Positions 18,735 through 29,614 of a stretch of 64,000 nucleotides of DNA are shown here, piece by piece. The stretch's first letter is position 1; each line of letters starts with the position of its first letter. Both the position numbers and the translations under genes were made by a program. Under the pieces are notes generated by a model that saw only the letters and a program-made list of their open reading frames with translations, had not been told where the DNA came from and did no database searches. Location of the stretch: contig NZ_WTCR01000009.1 in NCBI RefSeq assembly GCF_009795715.1, positions 62,001-126,000 of the forward strand, read 5' to 3'. The stretch comes from Labilibaculum euxinicum (GTDB lineage Bacteria > Bacteroidota > Bacteroidia > Bacteroidales > Marinifilaceae).

Positions 18735-20336
18735 ATGGCTAGTATTAAACCTGCAGAAGTTTCGGAAATCCTAAAGCAGCAATTACAAGGATTAAAAACC
18801 GAAGCAGAACTGGAAGAAGTCGGAACCGTATTGCAAGTTGGGGATGGTATCGCCCGCATCTACGGTTTATCGCACGTTGAATCCAATGAGTTGATTGAAT
18901 TCCAAAATGGCGTTTTAGGTATTGTATTGAACCTCGAAGAGGACAATGTCGGAGCTGTTCTTTTGGGAGAAACTCAAGGAATTAAAGAAGGTGATGTTGT
19001 AAAACGAACCAAGCGAATTGCCTCAATCAATGTTGGTGAGGGAATGTTAGGACGTGTAATTAATACCATTGGTGAACCTGTTGATGGAAAAGGGGAAATA
19101 AAGGGTGTAACATACGAAATGCCATTGGAACGTAAAGCTCCCGGGGTGCTTTATCGTCAGCCGGTAACAGAGCCTTTGCAAACAGGATTAAAGTCGATTG
19201 ATGCGATGATTCCGATTGGACGCGGACAGCGTGAGTTAATCATTGGTGACCGTCAGACCGGTAAAACAGCAATCGCAATTGATACCATTATCAATCAGAA
19301 AGAATTTTACGACAAGGGAGAGCCGGTTTATTGTATCTATGTAGCTATAGGACAGAAAGGTTCTACTGTAGCAAATATTGCCAGAACACTTGAGGAGCAT
19401 GGAGCAATGGCCTATACGGTTATTGTGATGGCAACAGCAGCTGATCCGGCTGCATTGCAGTTTTATGCCCCTTTTGCAGGAGCTTCTATTGGAGAGTTTT
19501 TCCGCGATACAGGTCGTCCTGCATTGATTATTTATGATGATTTATCGAAACAAGCGGTATCATACCGTGAGGTTTCTCTGCTGCTTCGCCGTCCACCAGG
19601 GCGTGAAGCATATCCAGGTGATGTATTTTATTTGCACTCAAGATTGTTAGAACGTGCGGCTAAAATCATTAATTCAGATGAGATTGCCCGTCAGATGAAT
19701 GACTTGCCTGAGAGCATGAAAAATGCTAAGGATAAGAATGGTGAATCGATTATTAGAGGAGGAGGTTCTTTGACTGCACTTCCAATTATCGAGACTCAGG
19801 CTGGTGATGTATCAGCATACATTCCAACCAATGTAATTTCGATTACCGATGGTCAGATTTTCTTGGAATCAGATCTTTTTAATGCTGGTATTCGTCCTGC
19901 AATTAATGTAGGTATCTCGGTATCTCGTGTGGGTGGTAATGCTCAGATCAAATCAATGAAGAAAGTAGCGGGTACTTTGAAGCTGGATCAGGCTCAATAT
20001 CGTGAATTAGAGGCTTTTTCCAAGTTTGGTTCTGATATGGATGCTGCAACCCGTTCAGTTTTAGATAAAGGTTCAAAGAATGTGGAAATCTTAAAACAAG
20101 GACAATATTCACCTTACACCGTTGATAAGCAGGTAGCTATTTTATACTGCGGATCACAAGGATTATTGCGTAATGTTCCTGTAGATAAAGTGAAAGAATT
20201 TGAAATTGAATTTCTTGATTTCATGGCTATGAAGCACAAAGCAGTGTTAACTGAGCTGGGATCGGGAAAATATACTCAAGAAGCACAGGATATCATGAAA
20301 TCCGTTGTGAATGAGTTATCTGCGAAATATAAATAA
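18735..20336 (+). CDS. atpA: F1Fo ATP synthase subunit alpha
   Basis: The non-catalytic nucleotide-binding subunit of F1 (533 residues). The Walker A motif GDRQTGKTA lies at about 170-178, and the conserved [20 protein letters not shown]-type segment is present as [11 protein letters not shown]. The arginine finger region [14 protein letters not shown] is intact. The length and all blocks are normal. Confidence 0.98.
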   Translation: MASIKPAEVSEILKQQLQGLKTEAELEEVGTVLQVGDGIARIYGLSHVESNELIEFQNGVLGIVLNLEEDNVGAVLLGETQGIKEGDVVKRTKRIASINVGEGMLGRVINTIGEPVDGKGEIKGVTYEMPLERKAPGVLYRQPVTEPLQTGLKSIDAMIPIGRGQRELIIGDRQTGKTAIAIDTIINQKEFYDKGEPVYCIYVAIGQKGSTVANIARTLEEHGAMAYTVIVMATAADPAALQFYAPFAGASIGEFFRDTGRPALIIYDDLSKQAVSYREVSLLLRRPPGREAYPGDVFYLHSRLLERAAKIINSDEIARQMNDLPESMKNAKDKNGESIIRGGGSLTALPIIETQAGDVSAYIPTNVISITDGQIFLESDLFNAGIRPAINVGISVSRVGGNAQIKSMKKVAGTLKLDQAQYRELEAFSKFGSDMDAATRSVLDKGSKNVEILKQGQYSPYTVDKQVAILYCGSQGLLRNVPVDKVKEFEIEFLDFMAMKHKAVLTELGSGKYTQEAQDIMKSVVNELSAKYK

Positions 20337-20340
20337 TTAA

Positions 20341-20391
20341 CAATTAGTAATTAATAATGAGGAAGATAACTCATTAATTATTAATTGATCA
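20341..20391. repeat. AT-rich imperfect palindrome between atpA and atpG
   Basis: CAATTAGTAATTAATAATGAG on the left pairs, with small gaps, with CTCATTAATTATTAATTG on the right around a short centre. It lies inside the operon in the 78-nt atpA-atpG gap and could form a hairpin in the mRNA. It has no T tract. Confidence 0.5.
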
Positions 20392-20414
20392 TTGCTAATT
20401 ATGAATTAGAATAA

Positions 20415-21287
20415 ATGGCTAATTTAAAAGAAATTCGTACTCGTATTTCATCGGTTCAGAAAACCAAACAGGTTACTGCGGCGATGAAAATGGTTTCTGC
20501 TGCCAAATTAAAAAAGGCTCAGGATGCTATCGTGCAAATTCGTCCATTTGCGGCTAAGCTTCATGAGATTTTATCGAACCTGACTGGAAGTTTGACTAAT
20601 TCTGATGATAACTTATACGGTGTGGAGAGAAAGCCTGAAAAGGTTTTGTTGGTTGCGATTACATCTAACAAGGGCTTATGCGGTGGATTTAATGCAAATG
20701 TAATTAAGCAGGTTACTATTTTGGGTGAGACTACTTACGCTGAACAAAAGCAGCGAGGTTCACTGCACATATTGGCAATTGGAAAGCAGGGATTTGAAAT
20801 TCTTCGTAAACATTTTAATGTTGTTGGAGAATACAATCATGTGTACGATAATTTGAACTTTGAAAGTGTTTCGGCTATTGCTTCTTTCGTTATGAAAGAG
20901 TTTGTAGAAGGGAAATATGACAGAGTTGAATTAGTTTACAATCAGTTTAAAAATGCGGGAGTACAAATTCTAACAACCGAACAGTTTTTGCCAGTAGTTC
21001 AGCCCGAAGAGGATATGAGCAGTCAGACAGAATATATTTTTGAACCAAATCAGGAAGAAATTTTAGATGAGTTGATTCCAAAATCTTTAAAAACACAATT
21101 TTATAAGGCAATGCTGGATTCTTTTGCTTCGGAACACGGAGCAAGAATGACAGCAATGCATAAGGCAACAGATAATGCTTCTGATTTAATTCAGGATCTG
21201 AATCTGACCTACAATAAAGCCCGTCAGGCTGCAATCACCAACGAAATTTTGGAGATTGTATCAGGAGCAGATGCATTGTCCAGCTAA
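20415..21287 (+). CDS. atpG: F1Fo ATP synthase subunit gamma
   Basis: The central rotor shaft of F1 (290 residues). The start MANLKEIRTRISSVQKTKQVTAAMKMVSAAK and the end GARMTAMHKATDNASDLIQ...RQAAITNEILEIVSGADAL are the two conserved coiled-coil helices of the family. It is the last gene of this part of the operon; beta and epsilon are encoded at 27.6 kb. Confidence 0.97.
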   Translation: MANLKEIRTRISSVQKTKQVTAAMKMVSAAKLKKAQDAIVQIRPFAAKLHEILSNLTGSLTNSDDNLYGVERKPEKVLLVAITSNKGLCGGFNANVIKQVTILGETTYAEQKQRGSLHILAIGKQGFEILRKHFNVVGEYNHVYDNLNFESVSAIASFVMKEFVEGKYDRVELVYNQFKNAGVQILTTEQFLPVVQPEEDMSSQTEYIFEPNQEEILDELIPKSLKTQFYKAMLDSFASEHGARMTAMHKATDNASDLIQDLNLTYNKARQAAITNEILEIVSGADALSS

Positions 21288-21328
21288 TGCCATTTTAAAG
21301 ACCATATTTAAACGATTTATATTTGCTG

Positions 21329-21358
21329 CAAGCTCACCTTAGGGTGGGCTTTTTTTTT
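21329..21358 (+). terminator. Intrinsic terminator after atpG
   Basis: AGCTCACC-TTA-GGGTGGGCT forms a short-loop stem followed by nine T residues. It closes the atpBEFHAG transcript. Confidence 0.88.
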
Positions 21359-21380
21359 AGAATAGACTTGTTTTTGTGAT

Positions 21381-21429
21381 GAATTTAGGCCAGTCTGTGA
21401 TAGCTACTTATACAGACTGGCCGAAATTC
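21381..21429. repeat. Long inverted repeat downstream of atpG
   Basis: Two 18-nt arms (GAATTTAGGCCAGTCTGT, and its inverse 21412-21429 with one mismatch) flank a 13-nt centre. There is no T tract, and it lies after the atpG terminator. Confidence 0.7.
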
Positions 21430-21693
21430 TAAATTTACAATGACTGTTAAGCTATAGCAATTGATCCTTTTCACAATTGGTGCGATGTATTTCCCAGACA
21501 ATTGTGTTAAATCAAATGAAAAAGTATACAACGTGTCCAGATAGGGGAAATAGATTGGTATTGAAACAGCAGTTCCAATACCGTGTAACTTACCAATATA
21601 AGTTTATCATTTTACTACAGACAGCACGGGACTGCTCCATTAAATTCCCAGTGGTTCACGATATGTTGGATTGTTCTGATGGTGAAACAGGAC

Positions 21694-21725
21694 AAAAAAA
21701 ATCCCCATCCATTCCGGATGAGGAT
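21694..21725 (-). terminator. Intrinsic terminator after the Na/Pi cotransporter gene
   Basis: On the minus strand ATCCTCATCC pairs with GGATGGGGAT (one G-T pair) around GGAAT, followed by a run of T residues. It lies 45 bases behind the stop codon. Confidence 0.85.
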
Positions 21726-21769
21726 CAATTGTATTCCAAAAGCCAATGGCTAAAATGCCAATAGCTGGA

Positions 21770-23464
21770 TTATTCTTTTATCTCGTTAAGAGCTTCACTT
21801 ACATTGATGCAGTAATCACCTATTTTTTCACACTCGGAGAACAGATCGTTGTAGATAATACCAGCCTGATATTTGTATTTATGTTCCTCAACATTGTTTA
21901 AATGTTCTGTTTTTAGGAGAGTTCGGTAATCATTTATTTCACGCTCAATTTCCCAGGCTTTTTTGATTTTTACTTCCGCAAATTCTTTTTTAGTGTTTTC
22001 ATGCATCACATCAAGAGCTTCGTCAACCAAGGCGAACATATTGTTGATATTATCTCTCAATTCCTGAGGAAACCATGCTTTTTGTTCGCGTTTCCTTTTC
22101 ATTGCTTTGGCGAGGTTAAGAGTTGAATCACCAACACTTTCAATATCACTTACCATTTTAAAATAAGCACGAACTCTTTCCGAGTTTTCAGAACTTAGTC
22201 TGGTTTCAGACACTTTAGCAAGAAAGTTGGCAATTTCCACTTCCATATCATCACTTTCATCTTCTCTTTTGTCAATTTTCTCGAAAAGTTTATTGAAAGT
22301 TTTATCATTAGTTTCGTTAAATGCCTGCTTGGTATAGCTAAACATTTTCTTCGTGCTTTTTACGTATGCACTGATTTCTTTTTTAGCTAAAAATAAAGAT
22401 GCTTCTGGAGTAGAAAGAGTTCCAGTCTTTATGTGCTGAAGTTTGAATTCCTCTTCTACATCTTCCCGAACAGGAACCAGTTTGGTAACTACTTTTACTA
22501 TGAAATTGGCAAACCAAATCAGGATAACAACATTTAGAATATTAAATCCGGTATGAAATAATGACAAAGAAATAGGTACGGCAGCTGTGTTTGTAAAAGG
22601 ATTGCCTCCACCAAGAATAGTCATGTTAACCCAAGCAACCATCTTTAAGAAAAATGGCAGTGCAATCAGCATCCACATAACACCAAAAGTATTAAAGATT
22701 AGATGGGCTCTTGCAGCTCTTTTAGCTGAAGTGTTGGCAATCATTGCGGCAAGATTCGCTGTAATGGTAGTACCAATATTTTCTCCCAGTACCATAGCAG
22801 CAGCCATTTCGAAACTAATCCATCCACTATTACACATTACTAAGGTAAGTGCCATGGTAGCTGATGATGATTGAATTAAGATAGTAAGAAGGGTTCCGAT
22901 AGTCAAAAATAGTAGGGAAGAAGCAAATCCCATGTCCGTATAGCTGGTCAGGAAATTTAGAATCTCAGGATTATTTTTGATATCAGGCATTGAGGTTTTA
23001 AGAAATTGCAAGCCAATAAAAAGTAAGGCAAATCCCATAATCAATTCACCCCAATTTTTCTTTGTGCGATTTTTTGAAAACAGGAATGGAAGACCTAAAC
23101 CTATTAAAGGCAAAGATATTGCACTCATACTAACCTTAAATCCCAAAAGTGAGATTAACCAGGCAGTAACCGTAGTACCGATATTGGCACCCATAATTAC
23201 TCCTATCGATTCTACCAGAGATAACAACCCGGCATTTACAAAGCTAACCACCATTACAGTTGTTGCTGATGACGACTGAATAAGGGCAGTAATTAACACA
23301 CCAGTCATTACACCTTTAAATCGGTTGGAAGTCATTGCTGCGAGAATGGTTCGCATCTTGTCTCCGGCAACTTGTTGAAGAGATTCACTCATCAATTTCA
23401 TTCCGTAAAGGAATAAGCCTAAAGACCCTATAAGTGTTAAAATATCGGTCAATCCGTAATTCAT
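21770..23464 (-). CDS. Na+/phosphate cotransporter family protein with PhoU-like domain
   Basis: A 564-residue membrane protein of the NptA/PNaS type. The transporter half (1-330) contains the two inverted-repeat motifs with the QSSSATT signature (ALIQSSSATTVMVVSF, and later ILIQSSSATMALTLV), which bind sodium and phosphate. The C-terminal 210 residues are a charged helical PhoU-like domain. It is encoded on the strand opposite to the ATP synthase genes and splits atpBEFHAG from polyprenyl synthase-atpDC. Substrate specificity (phosphate or another anion) is inferred from the family. Confidence 0.93.
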   Translation of the reverse strand: MNYGLTDILTLIGSLGLFLYGMKLMSESLQQVAGDKMRTILAAMTSNRFKGVMTGVLITALIQSSSATTVMVVSFVNAGLLSLVESIGVIMGANIGTTVTAWLISLLGFKVSMSAISLPLIGLGLPFLFSKNRTKKNWGELIMGFALLFIGLQFLKTSMPDIKNNPEILNFLTSYTDMGFASSLLFLTIGTLLTILIQSSSATMALTLVMCNSGWISFEMAAAMVLGENIGTTITANLAAMIANTSAKRAARAHLIFNTFGVMWMLIALPFFLKMVAWVNMTILGGGNPFTNTAAVPISLSLFHTGFNILNVVILIWFANFIVKVVTKLVPVREDVEEEFKLQHIKTGTLSTPEASLFLAKKEISAYVKSTKKMFSYTKQAFNETNDKTFNKLFEKIDKREDESDDMEVEIANFLAKVSETRLSSENSERVRAYFKMVSDIESVGDSTLNLAKAMKRKREQKAWFPQELRDNINNMFALVDEALDVMHENTKKEFAEVKIKKAWEIEREINDYRTLLKTEHLNNVEEHKYKYQAGIIYNDLFSECEKIGDYCINVSEALNEIKE

Positions 23465-23514
23465 AACTTATTTAGTTTATTTGTTTTTCAATAGATTAGT
23501 AGCTGTTAAGGCCG

Positions 23515-23522
23515 CAAAAATA
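23515..23522 (-). promoter_or_regulatory. -7 element of the Na/Pi cotransporter gene
   Basis: On the minus strand TATTTTTG fits TAnnTTTG, about 50 nt upstream of the ATG. The -33 element is not clear. Confidence 0.4.
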
Positions 23523-23875
23523 GAAGATATTTACAAAACCTCTAATTTTTTATCGTGTTAATTGAGTATTAAGAAAAAGTAAAAATAAGCTTAGAAAAAT
23601 GTTACAATAAATTGGCACCGAGATTTTTTATAAATTTTTAACGCTTACTAATTGTTTTGATAGTAAGTTGATTGTGTGCAGGCTTGCATCAGGAAAATTG
23701 GGATTCATATTTAATTTTTAATGAAATTTGTGAATAATTGAGATTTAATCATTTAAAACACACTTGTTTTTGGCAATTAATTTGTTAAAAACCAACTGGT
23801 TTCATTGAATTTGTATAATTTTGAAGCTTAATACCATTAACAGATGCGTATTAGGATTCTATACAATCATCATCT

Positions 23876-23906
23876 TTTGATAAAATGATTATAAGTCGTA
23901 TTTTCG
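23876..23906 (+). promoter_or_regulatory. Promoter of the MMPL transporter gene
   Basis: TTTG (23876-23879), a 19-nt spacer and TATTTTCG (23899-23906) match the -33/-7 promoter with one change. The leader would be about 45 nt. Confidence 0.6.
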
Positions 23907-23955
23907 CCGAAATCTAAAAATAAAAACGAGAAGATCTCTTTAGCAGGATAATAGT

Positions 23956-26376
23956 ATGTGGAACAGAATTGCAGGATTAATTCTTAGGAATAGAATTTTA
24001 CTTTTGGTGATAGTTGGACTTATCACAATATTTATGGGATACAAAGCTCAATTTGTGGAGATGTCCTATCAGTATGCGGCACTTCTTCCTGATGATGACC
24101 CTGCATCTGTGGAATATGAGCGTTTTAAAAACACTTTTGGGCAAGAAGGAAATGTAATGGTTTTTGCCGTTCAGGATACTGATTTTTATGAACTTGCGAA
24201 GTTTAACGATTGGATTGCCTTAGGAGACAGCCTGAAAGCTTTGGATGGAATTGATGCCGTGGTTTCCATTGCACATACCTACAATATCAATAAAAACAGT
24301 GAAGCGAAGAAATTTGAATTTCAAACAATATTCCCAAAGAAACTAAATTCCCAGGAAGAATTAGATAGTCTTGCTATTGTTGCCGAGTCATTGCCATTTT
24401 ATCAAGGCAGCTTAATTAATAAGGAATCTCATACATATTTGATGGGAATTACGGTGAACGGCAGAATTATTAATTCGAAAGCGCGTGAACCAATGGTTGT
24501 TAAGGTTCGGGAAATTACTGACCGGTTTACTGCCAAGTACAATTTGGAAATGAAATACTCGGGACTTCCTTATATTAGGGTAGTTACCGCGCAAATGATT
24601 AAAAAGGAGATGAAAATGTTCATTTACCTTTCTCTTCTAATTACTGCGATTATTTTATTTATGTTTTTCCGCTCTTTTAAAGTGGTTTTCTTTTGTATGT
24701 TGGTTGTTGGTTTGAGTGTAATCTGGGCGGTTGGATCAATGGTCTTGTTCGATTACAAAATTACTTTGCTTACCGCAATGTTACCGCCATTACTGGTGGT
24801 AATCGGGATTCCGAATTCCGTTTTTCTCATTAATAAATATCACGGAGAATATATTCGGCACAACAACAAGATAAAAGCTTTGCAACGTGTTGTCTCTAAA
24901 ATTGGAAATGCAACTTTCTTAACCAATCTTACTACAGCATCAGGTTTTGCTACTTTTATAGTGACTTCCAGTCAGATATTGAAGGAGTTTGGTGTGATTG
25001 CGGCCTTAAATATTATGGTGGTTTTTGTTCTTTCATTACTTCTAATCCCAATCATTTTTAGTTTTTTAAACCCTCCGGATCAAAAAGCAACAAGTCATTT
25101 GGACAATAAAATGACTGTTTGGTTTGTGGGCAAATTGGTAAAGATTGTATTAAACAGACGGACTGTAGTTTATACTGTGGCATTTATTTTGGTTGCCATT
25201 GGGGGTGTTGGAATCAGCAAAATTAAAAGCACTGGTTATATGGTTGATGACTTGCCGCATGACAATGTAATATTTCAGGATCTGAAGTTCTTCGAAAAGA
25301 ACATGGATGGAATTATGCCTTTGGAAGTGATGGTAGAAACCAAGAAAAAGGCAGGCATTTTAAAGTTATCAACCTTAAAACGATTAAATGCTCTTAACGA
25401 TACGTTAAAATCATATCCTGAAATATCATCATCTGTTTCGATTGTTGAGGCGGCTAAATTCGCCAATCAAGCTTACTTCAACGGCAAGGAAAAATACTAC
25501 AAATTGCCAACCAGCAATACTCGAAATGTGATAATGTCCTATTTGGCCAAGGCCGATACTGGTGATGATTCTAAATTGTTCAGCACTTTCGTGGATTCTA
25601 CTCAGTCAATTACCCGAATGAGTTTTCGAATGAAGGATATCGGAACTACCAGAATGGAAGAAATGGAGCAAAGAATTCTTGCCCGTGTAAGCGAAATTTT
25701 CCCTGAGAATCAATACACTGTTCATGTAACAGGATCCAGTATCATCTTTTTTAAAGGGAATAAATATCTGGTAAAGAATCTATTTATAAGTCTTGCTTTG
25801 GCAATTTTTCTTATTGCCTCATTCATGGCCTGGATGTTTTCTTCCAAAAGAATGGTTGTGGTTGCTTTGCTGCCAAACATTTTGCCATTGATAATTACAG
25901 CAGCACTAATGGGCTTTTTCGGCATTCCTATTAAGGCATCAACCATATTGGTGTTTAGTATTGCATTTGGTATTTCCGTTGACGATACCATTCACTATTT
26001 GGCTAAATACCGTCAAGAATTAAAAGCAACCAATTGGAGTATTCGATCATCTGTTGTTCTTGCACTTCGAGAAACCGGGCAAAGTATGATGTACACCTCT
26101 ATCATTTTGTTTTTCGGTTTCGGTATTTTTGCTTTATCTGATTTTGGAGGAACTGTTTCTTTGGGGATACTGGTGTCGGTAACTTTACTTTCAGCAATGC
26201 TCTCCAACTTAATTTTGTTGCCATCATTGTTGCTGACTCTTGAGAAGTTTATTACCAACCGATCGTTCAAAGAACCACTGCTTCAGATTTTCGATGAAGA
26301 GGAAGATATTGAACTGGATGATCTTAGAATTGCTCCGATGGAAAACAAAGAGGAAAAAGAAAGCCTTGTGAATTGA
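23956..26376 (+). CDS. RND-superfamily MMPL-type exporter
   Basis: An 806-residue inner-membrane protein with two repeats, each made of one helix, a periplasmic loop of about 150-200 residues and a block of five helices. The first helix is at about 12-31, with helix blocks around 222-372 and 610-770. Transmembrane helix 4-type sequences (FSIAFGISVDDTIHYLAKYR in the second repeat) carry the acidic pair typical of proton-driven MMPL pumps. Relatives export lipids, hopanoids or polyketides. No periplasmic adaptor or outer-membrane channel gene is adjacent. The polyprenyl synthase follows after 150 nt, so a link to lipids is possible but unproven. Confidence 0.88.
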   Translation: MWNRIAGLILRNRILLLVIVGLITIFMGYKAQFVEMSYQYAALLPDDDPASVEYERFKNTFGQEGNVMVFAVQDTDFYELAKFNDWIALGDSLKALDGIDAVVSIAHTYNINKNSEAKKFEFQTIFPKKLNSQEELDSLAIVAESLPFYQGSLINKESHTYLMGITVNGRIINSKAREPMVVKVREITDRFTAKYNLEMKYSGLPYIRVVTAQMIKKEMKMFIYLSLLITAIILFMFFRSFKVVFFCMLVVGLSVIWAVGSMVLFDYKITLLTAMLPPLLVVIGIPNSVFLINKYHGEYIRHNNKIKALQRVVSKIGNATFLTNLTTASGFATFIVTSSQILKEFGVIAALNIMVVFVLSLLLIPIIFSFLNPPDQKATSHLDNKMTVWFVGKLVKIVLNRRTVVYTVAFILVAIGGVGISKIKSTGYMVDDLPHDNVIFQDLKFFEKNMDGIMPLEVMVETKKKAGILKLSTLKRLNALNDTLKSYPEISSSVSIVEAAKFANQAYFNGKEKYYKLPTSNTRNVIMSYLAKADTGDDSKLFSTFVDSTQSITRMSFRMKDIGTTRMEEMEQRILARVSEIFPENQYTVHVTGSSIIFFKGNKYLVKNLFISLALAIFLIASFMAWMFSSKRMVVVALLPNILPLIITAALMGFFGIPIKASTILVFSIAFGISVDDTIHYLAKYRQELKATNWSIRSSVVLALRETGQSMMYTSIILFFGFGIFALSDFGGTVSLGILVSVTLLSAMLSNLILLPSLLLTLEKFITNRSFKEPLLQIFDEEEDIELDDLRIAPMENKEEKESLVN

Positions 26377-26528
26377 TTTTTTTATATTTTAGTGAGCTGT
26401 TTCTGAAAGCTATTCTATAATTGCCTTTAGCGATTTCTGATTAAAAGCATAAATCTCATTTGAGGTTTTTTTGAGTTCCTGTAAATCGATCTCAGATCTA
26501 ACTTCTTATATCTAAATTCTATAAAAAA

Positions 26529-27503
26529 ATGTATAGTTTTAATGAACTTCATGAAATTATTGAAAAAGAGATAGATGGACTGGAGTTTTCTGCTCCGCCG
26601 GAAGGTCTTTTCGAACCAATGAAATATATATTAGGTATTGGAGGGAAGCGGCTTCGCCCAATTTTAGTTCTGCTGGGTGCTAATTTATACAAGGATGATC
26701 TATCAAAAGTTTGTTTGCCTGCTATCGGCATAGAAATATTTCACAATTTCACACTTTTGCATGATGATGTAATGGACAACGCTCCAATTCGCAGAAAGAA
26801 GAAAACAGTTCACGAAAAATGGAACAGTAACGTAGCTATTCTTTCTGGTGATGCCATGTCTATTAAAGCATATCAGTATATTGGTTCCTGCGAAGACAAA
26901 TATCTGCGCGATGTTCTTACTGTGTTTAATCAAACAGCATTGGAAGTTTGTGAGGGACAGCAGTTCGATATGGAATTTGAAGATAGAAATGATGTTGAAA
27001 TTGAAGAATATTTAAATATGATTCGATTGAAGACAGCAGTTCTATTAGGAGGAAGTCTAAAAATGGGAGCAATAATGGGTGATGCCTGCTCAAAAGATGC
27101 TGAGTTATTATACCATTTTGGTGTGAATTTAGGTATGGCATTCCAACTTCAGGACGATCTTTTAGATGTTTTTGGTGATGAGACTGTTTTTGGAAAGAAA
27201 ATTGGTGGTGATATCTTATCCAATAAGAAAACCTTTCTTTTAATTAATGCTCTGGAAACTGCTTCGGGAGATGTCGAAAAAGAATTAAAGTTCTGGATTA
27301 CAACAAAATCTTTTAATCCGGAAGAAAAAATAAAGGCCGTAGGAACTATTTATGAGCAATTGAATGTTCGTGAATATTCACAGAATAAAATTGAGAATTA
27401 TTTTGCTTTATGTCTCGAATATCTTGATAAAGTAGATGTTGATGCCGAAAAGAAAAAGGAACTATATTCATTGGTTAAAGGTTTAGTCGATCGTTCCGTT
27501 TAA
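26529..27503 (+). CDS. Trans-polyprenyl diphosphate synthase
   Basis: A soluble prenyltransferase (324 residues) that adds isopentenyl units to an allylic diphosphate. The first aspartate-rich motif is LLHDDVMDNAP (Asp79, Asp80, Asp83) and the second is QLQDDLLDVFGD (Asp209, Asp210, Asp213). GGKRLRP at about 39 binds the diphosphate. The residues just before the first motif, NFTLLHDD, indicate a medium to long chain product, probably the menaquinone side chain, but length cannot be fixed from sequence. atpD begins 93 bases downstream on the same strand, so both could be transcribed together. Confidence 0.93.
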   Translation: MYSFNELHEIIEKEIDGLEFSAPPEGLFEPMKYILGIGGKRLRPILVLLGANLYKDDLSKVCLPAIGIEIFHNFTLLHDDVMDNAPIRRKKKTVHEKWNSNVAILSGDAMSIKAYQYIGSCEDKYLRDVLTVFNQTALEVCEGQQFDMEFEDRNDVEIEEYLNMIRLKTAVLLGGSLKMGAIMGDACSKDAELLYHFGVNLGMAFQLQDDLLDVFGDETVFGKKIGGDILSNKKTFLLINALETASGDVEKELKFWITTKSFNPEEKIKAVGTIYEQLNVREYSQNKIENYFALCLEYLDKVDVDAEKKKELYSLVKGLVDRSV

Positions 27504-27550
27504 GAATGTTAAAAATTCAGATTACATTCTCCTTTATTGACAAAAAATTC

Positions 27551-27570
27551 TAAATTTGTTGTCACGCGAT
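27551..27570 (+). promoter_or_regulatory. -7 element and GTCACGCGAT motif upstream of atpD
   Basis: TAAATTTG (27551-27558) fits TAnnTTTG. It is followed by TTGTCACGCGATATT. The ten bases CACGCGATAT (27563-27572) recur just behind the -7 element of the glutathione peroxidase gene at 30725. No good -33 element is visible. Confidence 0.45.
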
Positions 27571-27596
27571 ATTAATGATCCAAAAAATTAATGTAA

Positions 27597-29111
<1,515 letters not shown>

Positions 29112-29165
29112 AAAGACACCTAAAATACTTGAAGTGTAAGTGCTTGTAAATTAGAATTTTTAATT

Positions 29166-29405
29166 ATGCATTTGGAAATTGTTACGCCTGAAAAGAGTCT
29201 GTATTCCGGAGAAGTTGAACTGGTTCAGTTGCCAGGAAAAAACGGATCTTTTGAAATATTGAAAAACCATGCTCCAATTGTTTCAAGTCTGGAGAAAGGA
29301 ACGATTAAACTTAAATCAGTTGGAGGTGAAGAAATTTTCTTTGAAATCAACGGAGGTGTTGTTGAATGTAAGAAAAATGTAATTTCAGTATTGGCAGATA
29401 ACTAG
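29166..29405 (+). CDS. atpC: F1Fo ATP synthase subunit epsilon (short form)
   Basis: A 79-residue protein equal to the N-terminal beta-sandwich of epsilon (MHLEIVTPEKSLYSGEVELVQLPGKNG). The C-terminal two-helix domain that inhibits ATP hydrolysis in E. coli epsilon (139 residues) is missing. A short epsilon of this type is usual in Bacteroidota. It lies 54 bases behind atpD and before a strong terminator. Confidence 0.95.
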   Translation: MHLEIVTPEKSLYSGEVELVQLPGKNGSFEILKNHAPIVSSLEKGTIKLKSVGGEEIFFEINGGVVECKKNVISVLADN

Positions 29406-29471
29406 AGAAAATAGAAGTTCGTATTTAGTACGATAGTAATCAGTACTAAATATTGGCAATACAACTTATCG

Positions 29472-29506
29472 TAAAGAGACTTTAGAATTTCTAAAGTCTC
29501 TTTTTT
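29472..29506 (+). terminator. Intrinsic terminator after atpC
   Basis: AAAGAGACTTTAGAA and TTTCTAAAGTCTCTTT form a long near-perfect stem that ends in six T residues. Confidence 0.92.
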
Positions 29507-29541
29507 ATGGCCAACATTGTGGATTTCCTAACTACTCTTAC

Positions 29542-29549
29542 TATTTTTG
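29542..29549 (+). promoter_or_regulatory. -7 element upstream of the GT9 glycosyltransferase
   Basis: TATTTTTG fits TAnnTTTG; TTG at 29517-29519 is a slightly distant -33 candidate (22 nt). Confidence 0.4.
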
Positions 29550-29614
29550 TGACTATAATTGTTTAAACAAAAGCTGTAAATAGTCTATTTACTCCGTACC
29601 AGATACTAGAAAAA

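Larger units (their letters stand above)
21288..21769. other. Convergent intergenic region atpG / Na-Pi cotransporter
   Basis: This 482-nt gap between convergent genes holds the atpG terminator, the inverted repeat at 21381 and a minus-strand terminator at 21694. A 95-codon open frame (21477-21764) crosses that terminator and has no recognisable protein features, so I do not call it a gene. Confidence 0.6.
23465..23955. other. Divergent intergenic region
   Basis: This 491-nt AT-rich spacer lies between divergent genes. It holds the minus-strand -7 element at 23515 and the plus-strand promoter at 23876. The middle 350 nt show no open frame, hairpin or repeat that I can support. Confidence 0.5.

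Noticed and set aside
21477-21764. A 95-codon plus-strand open frame behind atpG
   Set aside because: It runs through the minus-strand terminator of the Na/Pi gene, has no family resemblance, no promoter and unlikely composition.
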